Shown here in pieces: positions 11,218 through 22,133 of a stretch of DNA of 64,000 nt. The notes beneath the pieces are model-generated. The model was not told the DNA's origin and made no database searches. It was given only the letters and a program-made list of their open reading frames with translations. Within the stretch, counting starts at the first letter, position 1; each line of letters begins with the position of its first letter. The translations under genes were made by a program, and so were the position numbers. The stretch is from Selaginella moellendorffii (Eukaryota > Streptophyta > Lycopodiopsida > Selaginellales > Selaginellaceae), in NCBI RefSeq assembly GCF_000143415.4, contig NW_003314295.1, forward strand, positions 1 to 64,000. The letters run 5' to 3'.

Positions 11218-11310
11218 CGTGCGCTACAATAAGTACTCCATCAGTTAGCATGGTATGTAATTTGGGCTTAGACCCAAGCCAAACATACAACAAGGATAAG
11301 CACGCAAGCG
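11218..11310 (-). mobile_element. Short LTR scrap
   Basis: The terminus GTGCGCTACA at 11218-11227 is directly followed by TACTCCATCAGTTAGCATGG and a GGGCTTAGACCCAAGCC block that match the interior of the gypsy LTR near 26,915-26,965. It looks like a leftover of another LTR with one terminus fused to an interior segment. Confidence 0.5.
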
Positions 11311-12890
11311 GGAGGTATATTAAAGATGGTTTTGTATATATATACCTATATATCTGAACTTTGAATATGTCATTTTTTGCTAAAAAATTTTCCCATCACA
11401 ATAGAAATATATAGCAACAAACCAAGTAATAAAAGATAAACTCAAACCCGTATTAACCAATATAGAGAGAATAACAAGAGACTTCTTATTATAAAAATGA
11501 GTTTGGAAAATGAACACTAAATAAATTGGTGTCAAGTGAACCTCGTACTAGTATTTCTAATTTTGCATAAAAACCATTCACTACTCATATTACTCTTAGT
11601 TTCTTAAAAGAATTTTTATGTCAAAATTTTCCATTACAATAACACCAACATGATGTTGATACCAAGGCTTCTATTAAGGAAATGGAATATACCAATTTAG
11701 GAAACTGACAATGCTGATCATATGGCCAACCTCATCATATGCCTAGTAGTGAATATCACAACCATGACCACATCCTTGCCCTTATCTTGAAATATGAATA
11801 ACAATAATGTTAATCTCTATTAAAAAAAATAGATCTCCTATGGAAAGTGGAGTTAAAGCATGTGTAACAATAAATGGAAGAGGTGATATCTTATAATATT
11901 ATATCAATCGAAGAAGATCAATTGAGGCAAGTGTATATATAAGTTCTATAAGATTATGATGAAGTACTAGTCATTAACATTCTCAACTTGATCCACTCTA
12001 ACATATTATGCTCTATATGAAGCAAAACGTTTCAAAAGTAAAATCAAAATACATAATTAATTCAAACAGTCCTTGATAAAGACAATGCAATTATTGTAAT
12101 GTATTGTCAGCATGTCTAAATATATATTTGAAAACATCTGAGAAAAGATTCCAATCTGTAGAAATGGTTATGCCCAAAACATTATACCATTGTACCATAG
12201 TTTCTTATGGGAAATTTGTGTAGACATTAATCAAGCATCATCCCAAAAATGATAAATGGTAATCACCATAAAATAATTAAATCAATAATATATATCATCC
12301 CCAAAATTCCCATAGAGAAAATTTAACTAGACTTGAAGATTGGTAGTAAAGGTAAAAGATGTGTCATAAATGTTATTATCAATTGAGTTTGATTATTCAA
12401 TTGGCATCAAATAGCTGCACTAATTGCTGCTCCATTGTGAAAGGAGGAGGAGACCATTGAAAAGGAAAAAAATAAAAGAAGAAAAAAACAAAAAAAAGAA
12501 ATGGAAAAACAATAAAAAGGACAATACAAAAGCTTATTAAGGAATGAGCTTTTGTATTGTCTTCTTTATTGTTCTTATAACTCAAAAATCATAATTATAT
12601 ATAAAACTGAGTTATAAAATTGTAAAATTGAGTTATAAAACATAAATAATTTGCTGCATATTTCATGTTGCAACACTTGGTTTGCTTAATAATAATGTTA
12701 TTCTTATTTAATAATTTAACTGATTAAAATGAAAATTATAATTATAAACATGTTTATAATTTATAGACACAAAATTAATCTTATTGTATAACAACCTAAA
12801 TGGTAGAATAAAAGAGAATATACTAAAAAGTATTTATGAAAGTTTATAAATTATAAACATGTTTATGCAAAATTAATCTAAATGAATAAA
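11311..12890. other. AT-rich intergenic stretch without genes
   Basis: About 1.6 kb of AT-rich sequence with no credible protein or RNA gene. The only structured element seen is the hairpin at 12,508-12,573. Confidence 0.6.
12508..12573. repeat. Near-perfect 27-bp hairpin with 12-base loop
   Basis: The arms 12,508-12,534 and 12,547-12,573 are reverse complements with two mismatches. The inner 15 bases (GACAATACAAAAGCT) pair perfectly around the loop TATTAAGGAATG. It could be a tiny MITE core or the foldback of a small-RNA precursor; the sequence alone does not decide. Confidence 0.7.
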
Positions 12891-12929
12891 TGGTAAAAAG
12901 CATAGCCATCTCCTGTCCTTGTACCCCTC

Positions 12930-13530
12930 AAGCTGCAGAGATTGCCAACAAACTTTTGGAGGTTGCCACTGAGAACTTGGTCCGCTGGCCAGCATCTATG
13001 CTGCGGCTGGGAGGCACAACGAAGCTGCTTGAGCGAGGAGCACAATGAAGCAACGATCGCTGGCCAAGATGCCAGGAGTAAGCTTGATCAAGGTCAACCA
13101 CAAGTTCGTCGTTGGAGATCCCAAGAACAAGGAGATCTACGAGGAGCTGTGGAAGATCCACAATGGTGGAGCGGGGCTACTCTCAAGACCGAGGTGAAAG
13201 AGCAGCTGGTTTAAGGACTCGCAGCGCTGTTCCTGGAGCGGTGCTCATCATCCCAAACGCGATGGTCAGCGTCTCGTTGTGCAAGCAAGTTGCGCCGACT
13301 GCCACACCGCAACCAAGCTTATACTTTGCCAAGACTTCTGGATTCCATTGTGTCAAAAAATAGAAGACGAGAGTGTGTCCACGGCTTGGGGAAGAAGCTG
13401 TAGGGGATGATCGCTACAAGCCTTCTATTGTGCTCGGTCTACGCACGCGCCCAGCAAGCTCCTCGCTGCAAGAAACGGCATGCTCTCAATCAAGTCGTGG
13501 CCTTCCTCAAGCTGGCCCGAGTGGCCGTGG
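12930..13530 (+). pseudogene. Scrambled remains of a PPR-DYW gene
   Basis: Plus-strand readings AAEIANKLLEVATE, KQRSLAKMPGVSLIKV and KFVVGDPKNKEIYEELWKIH parallel the E/DYW end of the PPR gene at 48,950-51,964. At about 13,211-13,286 the next ~75 bases are present in inverted orientation, after which the sense order resumes with CADCHTATKL. At about 13,445-13,530 another piece appears in antisense and corresponds to an upstream part of the E domain (49,536-49,630). A short run at 13,392-13,425 resembles the HECT gene near 44,040-44,080. No intact frame exists. Confidence 0.75.
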
Positions 13531-13565
13531 CAGCACAGGGCCTGTCGCAGCCTCTAAACCCTAAA

Positions 13566-16005
13566 ATGGCGATGGAGAAGGGCAAGAGAAAGGTGTGCGT
13601 TTCACTCTTTCTGTTTCTCGAGTGAGTGAGAGATTTCTGTAGAGACTGCGCACGCAAGAAACCACCCCGGAGGAGCAGCGAAGCCGGCATTCCAAGCACC
13701 GCCGCATCGACTCCTCCCAGGTATCTATCTATCGCTGCCGCAAATCTTCTTTGCTCACTTTGCTCAGCCAGGCCGGGGATCTCAAAGCCAAGCTCGAGAG
13801 CAAAGACGCGGACCTCAAAGAGGTCCACGCGCTCCGGGACGATGGCTACGGCCCTCTCCTGGCTGCGCCTTCCCTCAGCCCCGAGATCGAGAAGGCGCTC
13901 TGGAAAGCCCACCACGCCAAGATCACGGAGTTTCGCTCCCAGATGCAAAGAGCCGCCGAGAAGCAAAAGAGCGACCGCGTCGGCAAGAAGACGCTCAAGA
14001 ATGTGGTGGCGCCTTTGATCGACTTCATAGCCAGCAGCTCCAACTTCTACTCGGAGCTTGTTTCCAGGGTGAGAGTGAGGCATGGCCTCGGTGGGACCGT
14101 CTCGGATAGCTGTGACAAGAGCTTGGACGAGAGCGAGGCGAGAGAGTTCCGCGAGACTTGTCACCGGCTGCTACTGCGCCTCGGGGACTTGGCTCGCTAC
14201 AAGGAGGTGTATGGAGTGAGCCTTGGCAAGAGGAACTATTCCACCGCGGAGGACTACTACGTGCAAGCCTCGAGGCTTTGTCACTGTGAAGGTGGAGCGC
14301 ATGGACAGGTGCGAGGATCTCGATTGTTTTTCTGCTCGTTCTTTCGGTTCTAAGTGCTTGATCTCTAGCTGGCGATCCTGGCGACCCATGCGGGAGATAG
14401 AGTTCGTGCTGTGTATCACTATCTGAGGAGCTTGTTTGTGAAGATGCCGTCTCCAACGAGCCACAGCAACCTTCTCCTTCTTCTGGAGAGTAAGGTATCC
14501 ATTTATTGAGCACGATGAGAGAAGTTGATGGGGATTTTTTCAGTCGGACGCCATCGCTGAAGCCAGCCAAGGATCGTCCAACTTTGACAATCTCTTGAGG
14601 CTCTTCGAGATCTTACTCCTGAAAACTGGGTGAGTGCATTAGCTTGAGACACGCAAATGGTTTTGATACCCTTGCAGTTTCGACAATTTGCAGAAGGTGC
14701 TGGATGGCACTCTGAACGAACTCGAGCGATCGGTGGGAACTCCCTCTAAAGTTTGCGATCCAGCAGAGCCAACCATGGGAAAAGTTTTCCTGGGAATACA
14801 GATCGTGACGATACTAGCGTGCTCCATCGAAGACTTCCATCTCGGCCTCGTCTGTAAGACTTCTCCGCCAAGGAGCTCGCTGCATGAGACTCTGGCGTGC
14901 GCATTCAAAGTCGTGCGCACGCTGGCGGCGATCGGCGATCCAACCATGCTCCCGGCGCTCGTCATCTTCACAGCAGGGCTCGCAGGCAGCGAGGACACCG
15001 TGCGGGCCACCGCAGAGTCCGACGAGCTCAGGAGGAGCTTCCTGGATGCCTTGGAGCGGGCGGAGAGCTTCTTCCAGGCACTGAGTGTCTTCTCCGAGGA
15101 ATCCTTGTCAAGGCTCTCCATGAGCCAGGAGGAGCTCACGCAGGGAAGACGCGACGCTCTCTGGGAGGACCATGAGCTGCAAGGCTTTGTTCCTCTCGGC
15201 CGGTACCACGAGTCTCTGAACTTTGGCTTCCACTACCTGGCTTGCGACTCCAAGCAGCTCGACTGGAAACGTCTTCGAAGATTGGAGGCTTCCTTGCGAG
15301 CTCTCGCGGAGATGGCAGGCTTGTCCAAGGATACAACTTCCAGTCAAGCGGAAACGGTGTCCACAAGTCTGGGCTCGGTTCTGGACAGGCAGCTAGCCGA
15401 GCTCAAAGTTGATACGGGCTTGTCGAAGAACACTTCTTCTAGTCAAGCAGATGAAGAAGCAGCAACTATATCGACGAATCTCAGCTCAGCGCAGCTAGAC
15501 GATCTCAAGGTTGATATAGCAGACTTGTCAAAAGTTGGATTTCTCAACGAGGCCGAGGAAGCGGGATCCACCGAACTCGAAGAGCTTCCTGTCAAGTTCT
15601 CTCCTAGTCTGGAAGATTCATTCTTCGCAAAGCAGTTTCTAAAATCTGTAACTGGATCCACCGACTTAGTTCTTCTTGAACAAGCACCGGAGTTTCCTGA
15701 ATCACTCGAGGATGATCATGGCCAAGGCCTGAGGGATTTCGAGGACGACGTCATACCAGTAAGTTTTTTACTTGCTTGCTATACGTGCTTGGTAGAGTTT
15801 GATCGTCTTGGTGTCTTGGTGTCTAGTTTCCAGCAGGAGACGAAGGTGCCACGGACAATAGCAACGATGAGGATCTGCAAGACGATATTTATCTACCCTC
15901 GCAATCACAGGTACAATCAAGGAAAGTTTGAAATAAGTTTTGACGTTGTGTACATTTATCATGCAGGAAGATGCGTTGAACTGGAGATCGCTTAGCTCGT
16001 TTTGA
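13566..16005 (+). CDS. SMG7: SMG7-like nonsense-mediated decay factor (EST1/SMG5-7 family)
   Basis: Eight exons give about 685 aa: 13566-13592, 13643-13720, 13772-14308, 14369-14494, 14544-14629, 14678-15758, 15827-15910 and 15967-16005; all junctions are GT-AG and keep phase. Residues about 35-215 form the 14-3-3-like helical region (ALWKAHHAKITEFRSQMQRA and NYSTAEDYYVQASRLCHCEG). A TPR-like part follows (LAILATHAGDRVRAVYHYLR), then the EST1 domain with the diagnostic ALWEDHELQGFVPL. In this family the 14-3-3-like fold binds phosphorylated UPF1 and the protein promotes decay of mRNAs with premature stops. It is shorter than the roughly 1,000-aa angiosperm SMG7, chiefly after the EST1 domain. 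The first two exons are the least certain. A broken inverted copy lies at 37,780-39,308. Confidence 0.85.
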
Positions 16006-16212
16006 GAAGATGTAAAACTAAGAGAAACAGACAACGTAGTTCAAAGGTCTTTTTTAACTTTTACTTCCACTTTGCCTTGTCAAATACTGAGCATAACAAT
16101 GTTAACTTTACATTTGTAATGTTGTTTTATTCTTTTAAATTATAGTACAAGCAAAATGGAGACGAAATGTATTTTATTTTCTATCAACTAAGAGTTTAGT
16201 ATTGGAAAAGAA
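16006..16212. other. SMG7-lectin intergenic spacer
   Basis: About 200 AT-rich bases between the SMG7 stop and the lectin start. They must hold the SMG7 3' UTR and the lectin promoter. No clear TATA element could be singled out in the AT-rich background. Confidence 0.5.
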
Positions 16213-17082
16213 ATGAATTTTTTTCTATATTTACTTTATGTTTTCTTCTTCCCTTTTCAAAATCTTGCTATAGATTTTGAGTATGACTATGGAATTGTGG
16301 ATGCACTTACTCTAAATAGTACACTATATATTCTAAGTCAAATTTCAGCTGCTATTATGAATATACCAAATGATAATTTAACAAGAGGTCAGCATATAAA
16401 TGTTTTAACAACTATTACCAATGGAGGAATTATTTACAATGTACAAGTTAGCTTATACTTATTTGATGAAAATACATGTACTATAAATCCGAATGGAGAA
16501 AATGAGAATGGATTTCATGCACGATATACACTTGCAACCCTTTTTACTCAAACATATGAATTATTAATAAGATTACGAGCATCATTTATTACAGTAGTTA
16601 CATATCTTTATGGGTTTGAGTATATGATAATCAATTATAGACATAATCAGGAGCAATTACTTGGATTTCATAACACACCTAGGTGCAATATCTATAAAAG
16701 TACAATGCATATCCCATATAAAAGTTTATTCTCTTCTGAGTTCTTAACATCCTCTAATGGAAAAGCAATTCTCTATTTGCATATAGATTGTAATTTGGTT
16801 TTATATGTTTATAATAATGTAAAATGGTTGACTGGCACTTCTAAGCAAGGAAGTAATTGTTATTTAAAAATACAATTTGATGGAAATATAGTGCTTTATT
16901 CGAGTGATAATAAAGCTGTATGGTCAGTGAATAAATACTGTAAACCACAACCTTATTGCCTTATGAGTACATTTTTAGTATTAAAAAATGACTGTAATTT
17001 AGTTTTATATAGAAATAGACAAAAACAATTTCATAAATATCCTTTATTGGAATTGCTATGGGAAACTAAAACTTCATGTTAG
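16213..17082 (+). CDS. Bulb-type (GNA-like) mannose-binding lectin, two domains
   Basis: A single-exon 289-aa protein. Residues 1-20 are a hydrophobic signal peptide (MNFFLYLLYVFFFPFQNLAI), so secretion is likely. The N-terminal half has a degenerate GNA domain start (NLTRGQHINVLTT). The C-terminal half has a clearer one with three strands of the QxDxNxVxY type: LHIDCNLVLY, IQFDGNIVLY and LKNDCNLVLY, each followed by a Trp. GNA domains use such motifs to bind mannose. The first and third motifs keep D-N-V-Y but replace the leading Gln, so sugar binding may be weakened there. Base composition is strongly AT-rich, unlike SMG7 upstream, yet the frame stays open for 870 bases, which argues for selection. 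Role in defence is only an inference from the family. Confidence 0.75.
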   Translation: MNFFLYLLYVFFFPFQNLAIDFEYDYGIVDALTLNSTLYILSQISAAIMNIPNDNLTRGQHINVLTTITNGGIIYNVQVSLYLFDENTCTINPNGENENGFHARYTLATLFTQTYELLIRLRASFITVVTYLYGFEYMIINYRHNQEQLLGFHNTPRCNIYKSTMHIPYKSLFSSEFLTSSNGKAILYLHIDCNLVLYVYNNVKWLTGTSKQGSNCYLKIQFDGNIVLYSSDNKAVWSVNKYCKPQPYCLMSTFLVLKNDCNLVLYRNRQKQFHKYPLLELLWETKTSC

Positions 17083-18767
17083 TTTATAACTTAATTCTAA
17101 AGACGCTTAGTTTGCTTTGAATTTCCAATAAATACATTGCAGCTATTGTTTAATCTCAATTTAACATTCTTGCAAATGAACCATACATCCTAGTATCCTA
17201 GTTGAAATACATCCTAAATGTTTTTCCTTTGGCATGTTTTCAGGATATATCCATATTTCAAGATACTTATGACTTAGAGCTTGGAGTCATGATGGTTAAA
17301 CGTCACTAAATCACCACTAATATGTCCTAATATTTAACAATGTTAGAACTGGAATATTTTCCTTAATCAGCCACTTGAACTAATGCAACCTCTTGACTTT
17401 GACAATAGTAGGCAGAAATGGTTTCAAAACTAACCACACATGCATCAGGGTTCTGTCAATAGCAATGTGAAACTTTTATAGTAACACATGCCTATATAGT
17501 AAGTTCTAACTCATGAATAAGTTTTTATGTTTAAAATTACAACCTTCTTTGGAGATCTAACCAAAGCAGCCAAATAATAAAGAAGATCAATAAGAACTCC
17601 ATGGGACCATTCCTTTGGTCTTGAAATAAGAGAGCTTGGTGAAGAAATCGGATGGTTTTAATCATAGGTGCAGCATCTTGCTTAATGAGCAGGACGGAGG
17701 AGTGGTACCATTTCCGGTGGTGGCTGCTTCCACTGCCACCACCACACTGCAGCTCAAGATGAACAAGGGTATACTGTGGCTTGGGTAGTGCGATATAAAT
17801 CATATGAGGTGGGATTTTCAGTTTAAATGAACTCTTAACTCTTAACAAGTGAAGCAGACACGTCAATAATAGAATAAACTCTTTCAAATGTGTTAGTAAG
17901 CCGTTATGCTGGAATTCTGGAAGATGCTATATTTATGCTACACTCCAGTTCCTTTCTAGGAGGAATCTAGGGCTTCCCTCACGTGCTCACAAAAAAGAGA
18001 GTTGTCAGTCTAGAGGACAAGATAAACACCTTTGGGCCACTTCCAACTTATCATCCTCACTTTAAAAATTCCTAGGACTTAAGAAGAAAAAATCAATTTT
18101 TGAGGACTTAAGTTACAAGTCTTGTGTAAGTAAATCCTTAGCAATTGTTTTGCTTCGAAATTTAGAGATCATAATTTTCTCCTTCTAGTATGAAGTGTAT
18201 GATAAATAAGTTGTTCTATTGTCTTGCCTAAATGTCCATTTCTTAAAAGCTCTAAGCAAAGCAAGCTCAGGCAAACAGTTTATATTAGATTAAAGAATAT
18301 TCTAGGATATACTTGGATATTTTTGGAATATCCACTATAGCCTATGTCATCGAGTAACATCTGCAAGACAAACTTAGCACCATGACTTTTATTTGCAACC
18401 ACTTCACGATACAATAAGGTGCTCTATGGAATGCAAGAGGCAGCAAGAGTTTTTGAGAAGTTGCTATGGCAGAAGCACCAACTTTGATAAAATTGTGACA
18501 AAAAACTTTAAGGGTTTCTTAGTATAGTGGCTCTTAATTTAATGTTAGATAAAGTGCCACCATATTTACCTCATATGGTATTGGCAATACTCTGATATTA
18601 AATCCATTTGTCAAGTACTTCACCAGCTTATCAGGCCGATGAGAGGTCAAACTAGCCCTCCACAAGTAGAAGTTAGCACCACCACCAAGCTTGGAGGCAA
18701 GTGATCCGACCAAACAACAGAGGTTATTAAAGCATTTAAGATATTTATTTAAAATAAATGCTTAGGA
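17083..18767. other. Intergenic region with possible exon remnant
   Basis: Mostly AT-rich with no identified gene. On the minus strand at about 18,710-18,565 a 48-codon open stretch contains LTSHRPDKLVKYLTNG and ends at a GTAAAT donor-like site; it looks exon-like but I do not recognise the protein. The minus-strand frame at 17,537-17,887 has no recognisable domain. Confidence 0.4.
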
Positions 18768-20408
18768 TTAAACTTTAATCCATGGTTCTGGGACAAATGG
18801 CATTACATCAATTAGATATTCTGCAAGGTCCAAATACCCTGCTCTGCCAAAAACGTCAACCATGCAACTGTAATGTCGTATTATTCTCTTTAGACCATAG
18901 TCATTGGTAACAGAACAAAAATTAGAGCAAGCATCCATTACATTTCCTAAGTGGTTGCACACAAGCAAAATAGAAACAAAAGATATCTCATCAGGCATTT
19001 CAACCAAGCTCAACTCATTTAAAAGTCTTACAGCTCTTAAACCCTTACTTCCATTCAGCAATGAATTCCAAGATGCCACATTTGTCTCAGGCATTTGAGC
19101 AAAGAGCCTTTGTGCCTTTCCAGGTACCCCATTAAGAACGTATCCAGATAGCATAGTGTTCCATGATATGATATCTCGCTGCCTCATTCCATGGAACACT
19201 TGCTCCGCGATGTGCATATGCCCTGCTTGAGCATATGCAGAAACCATGATGTTACACGAGACTAGATCGTTTTCTTGCATTGAATCAAAGAGTATTTTTA
19301 CTTCATCTGTTCTATGGCAGACCAAAAGCGCGTGAAGCATGGTGTTAAAGGAAAAAATGTTCCATTCTGGCATCTGGTTAAAGACACAAACGAGTTCCTC
19401 GACTTTCCCAGTTTGGGCATAAGCATCAAGAAGAACATTCGTGGAGATAATATCGTGTTGTTCCATAGCTTGGAAGAAGCGCCTTAATTCTACTAGATTT
19501 CCATTCCGAGAGAGACCGGAGAGCATCACGGTCGAGCAAACCAGATCCAAATCCTTCATTCTACTAAACAGTTCCATTGCCTCATCCACTTGACCTCTAG
19601 AAACAAACGCAGCAAGCAGTGTGGTGCTAGAGACGATGCTCCTTTCGGGCATTTTTTCGTAGAGGATCCTGGCCTCCTCAGCATGCCCGCACAGGGAGTA
19701 AATCGCTAGCATCGAATTGCAAGACACAAGATTGTGCTCTTTCATACCCCGAAAAAACAAATCTTTGGCCTCCTCGAGATTTTCTCTTGCGTCTGAACCA
19801 TAAGCAGACAGCATTGCGTTGCAACAGGCAAGATTCCACTCGTGCATGGAGCAGTAAAACACATGCCTAGCTTTTGCAAAACGCCCACTTTGGGCATACG
19901 CTGTAAGCATGGAGCTCCACACAACAATATCTCTCTCTGGCATGTTTAGGAACAATTGTTCAGCTGAAACTAGATCAAAATCTTGACAAAACGCCTTTAG
20001 TATTGTGGATAAGGTAACCAAGTCTCTCTCCTTCATTAAACTAAGAAGTGCTTTTGCTCTTTCAACTTGCCCATCTTGGGCATATGCCAAAAGAAGAGTA
20101 TTCCAAGAAACCAGATCCCATTCTGGCATATTGTGAAACAAATATTGTGCTTCGTGCATTCTATTTGCTTTTGCAAAGAATGAAAGGAGCGCGCGGTAAG
20201 CCACCGTGCTGTGCTGGGGCATTCCATCAAATAACCGCTTCGCCTCCTCCAGATGCCCATTCTGGGCATAAGCCGTGAGGAGCAAAACCCACGAATACAA
20301 GTTCCTCTTCTCTCCGAGCGCAGAGAAGACACTCCGCGCGCGGACGACGTCGCCAGCCTTGCCGTAAGACTGAATCAAGCGGTTTGTCGCGAGCAAATCG
20401 GAAGGCAT
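18768..20408 (-). CDS. PLS-class PPR protein, truncated in E domain
   Basis: A 546-aa intronless protein made of about 15 pentatricopeptide repeats (for example SWVLLLTAYAQNGHLEEAKR and NIMVSAYAQAGHMHIAEQVF) starting near residue 5. Plant PPR proteins bind organellar RNA one base per repeat, and PLS-class members mostly serve C-to-U editing. It stops at EPWIKV, where the E motif should begin, so it lacks E and DYW parts and would need a partner for editing. No clear transit peptide precedes the first repeat from this ATG, which may mean the true start lies upstream. It is divergent from PGK with 226 bp between start codons. Confidence 0.8.
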   Translation of the reverse strand: MPSDLLATNRLIQSYGKAGDVVRARSVFSALGEKRNLYSWVLLLTAYAQNGHLEEAKRLFDGMPQHSTVAYRALLSFFAKANRMHEAQYLFHNMPEWDLVSWNTLLLAYAQDGQVERAKALLSLMKERDLVTLSTILKAFCQDFDLVSAEQLFLNMPERDIVVWSSMLTAYAQSGRFAKARHVFYCSMHEWNLACCNAMLSAYGSDARENLEEAKDLFFRGMKEHNLVSCNSMLAIYSLCGHAEEARILYEKMPERSIVSSTTLLAAFVSRGQVDEAMELFSRMKDLDLVCSTVMLSGLSRNGNLVELRRFFQAMEQHDIISTNVLLDAYAQTGKVEELVCVFNQMPEWNIFSFNTMLHALLVCHRTDEVKILFDSMQENDLVSCNIMVSAYAQAGHMHIAEQVFHGMRQRDIISWNTMLSGYVLNGVPGKAQRLFAQMPETNVASWNSLLNGSKGLRAVRLLNELSLVEMPDEISFVSILLVCNHLGNVMDACSNFCSVTNDYGLKRIIRHYSCMVDVFGRAGYLDLAEYLIDVMPFVPEPWIKV

Positions 20409-20634
20409 TAATCACAGCCGTCCGATGTCCGCGGGAAAGGTTTGACTTTGAAATTTGAAGTTTAGGGCAGCGGTGGAAGCCCCATCCTGTGGTTCCTTTT
20501 GCGCGGAAAAACATGACATCAAATGCAAATACGCAACTTTACTGACGCTATTTGTAGAACGCTCTCTCCAATTAATTTCCCTTAGACTTTTTAGGCGAGG
20601 AAGAAGGAGCGATCGATCGATCTATCCATTGGCG
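20409..20634. promoter_or_regulatory. Shared promoter region, PPR and PGK
   Basis: A 226-bp spacer between two divergent start codons. No obvious TATA box; a GATCGATCGATC run lies just upstream of the PGK start. It must carry the 5' UTRs and promoters of both genes, so a bidirectional promoter is the simplest reading. Confidence 0.55.
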
Positions 20635-22133
20635 ATGGCGGTGACGAAGAAGAGCGTGGGCGATCTCACGGCAGCCGATGTGAAGGGCAAGCGCGTGTTC
20701 TTGCGCGCCGATCTCAATGTCCCCCTCGACGCCGAGTTCAACATCACGGATGATACGCGGTTGCGAGCTTCGGTGCCGACGATCCAGCACCTCCGCCGCC
20801 TTGGAGCCAAGATCATCCTTGCAAGCCACCTGGTAAGCTCGATCGATCGATCAATCCCTTCCTATCTCTGGCGTTTTTCTTTCTTTCCAGGGGCGACCCA
20901 AGGGATACACCAAGAGCTGCTGCCTCGCCCCTCTCGTTGGACGCCTCTCAGAGCTTCTCGGGGTCAAGGTAGAAATTTAGGGTTCTTCGTTCTCTACAAA
21001 GTCTCTATTGACTCGCGATAGGTTGACCGCGCCGATGACTCGGTGGGCGCGGAGGTGGAGGCGAAGATCGCGGCGCTCGACGATGGCGGCGTGCTGCTGC
21101 TCGAGAATCTGCGCTTCCATCCCGAGGAGGAGAAGAACGATGCGGAGCACGCCCGGAAGCTGGGAGCGCTGGCCGATTTGTATGTCAACGACGCGTTTGG
21201 CACCGCGCACAGGGCTCACGCGTCCACGGAAGGGATCACCAAGTACTTGAAGCCTTCTGTGGCTGGATTTCTCATGCAAAAGGTAAGAGTTTGATTCTTT
21301 CTTTGCGAGCTCTTCGCTAAGTTTTGCTTTCTTCGATCGTTTCATTTGCCAGGAACTCGACTACTTGGTCGGGGCGATCTCGAATCCAAAGCGGCCCTTT
21401 GCTGCGATCGTGGGTGGCTCCAAAGTCTCGTCCAAGATCGGAGTTTTAGAGTCGCTGCTCGAGAAGTGCGACGTTTTGCTGCTGGGAGGAGGTATGATCT
21501 TCACCTTCTTCAAAGCCCAGGGCCTTTCCGTGGGCTCGTCGCTCGTCGAGGAGGACAAGCTCATCCTCGCGACCAAGCTCATGGAGAAAGCCAAGCTCAA
21601 GGGTGTCACTCTGCTGCTTCCGACCGACGTGGTCGTGGCCGATAAGTTTGCACCAGATGCCAGCAGCAAGGTACGCTCAAGAACACTTGGATTTCGTCTC
21701 TACGATCTGGTTTTTGCTGGCTAGATTGTGTCTGCTTCGGCAATTCCCGATGGATGGATGGGCCTTGATATCGGACCAGACTCCATCAAGGCGTTTAGCG
21801 AGGCTTTGGACTCCACAAACACGATCATCTGGAATGGTCCCATGGGAGTGTTCGAGTTTAAGAACTTCGCGGTTGGCACCGAGGTACGCAAGCTTTTCCA
21901 CTCACGTAGGACGCTCATGGTCGAACGGTTTGGCACAGGCCATCGCTGCAAAGCTCGCGGAGTTGAGCGACAAGGGGGTGACAACGATCATCGGCGGCGG
22001 GGACTCCGTGGCGGCGGTGGAGAAAGCGGGCGTGGCGGATCAAATGAGCCACATATCGACCGGAGGTGGCGCGAGCTTGGAGCTGCTCGAAGGGAGGATA
22101 CTTCCCGGCGTGGCTGCGCTGGACGATGCGTGA
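20635..22133 (+). CDS. PGK: Cytosolic phosphoglycerate kinase
   Basis: Six exons (20635-20832, 20891-20968, 21022-21282, 21353-21670, 21725-21883, 21939-22133) give 402 aa, the usual PGK length. It transfers phosphate between 1,3-bisphosphoglycerate and ADP in glycolysis. Visible motifs: the substrate loop [10 protein letters not shown] (residues about 22-31), [33 protein letters not shown], the [10 protein letters not shown] nucleotide-binding region and [11 protein letters not shown] near the C-terminus. It starts [11 protein letters not shown] with no transit peptide, so the cytosolic form is expected; chloroplast PGKs carry a long N-terminal extension. Introns are 53-70 bp. The product looks complete. 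Confidence 0.95.

Noticed and set aside
13490-14164. Minus-strand 224-aa frame opposite SMG7
   Set aside because: GC-rich shadow of the SMG7 coding strand; no domain, and it runs across SMG7 introns.
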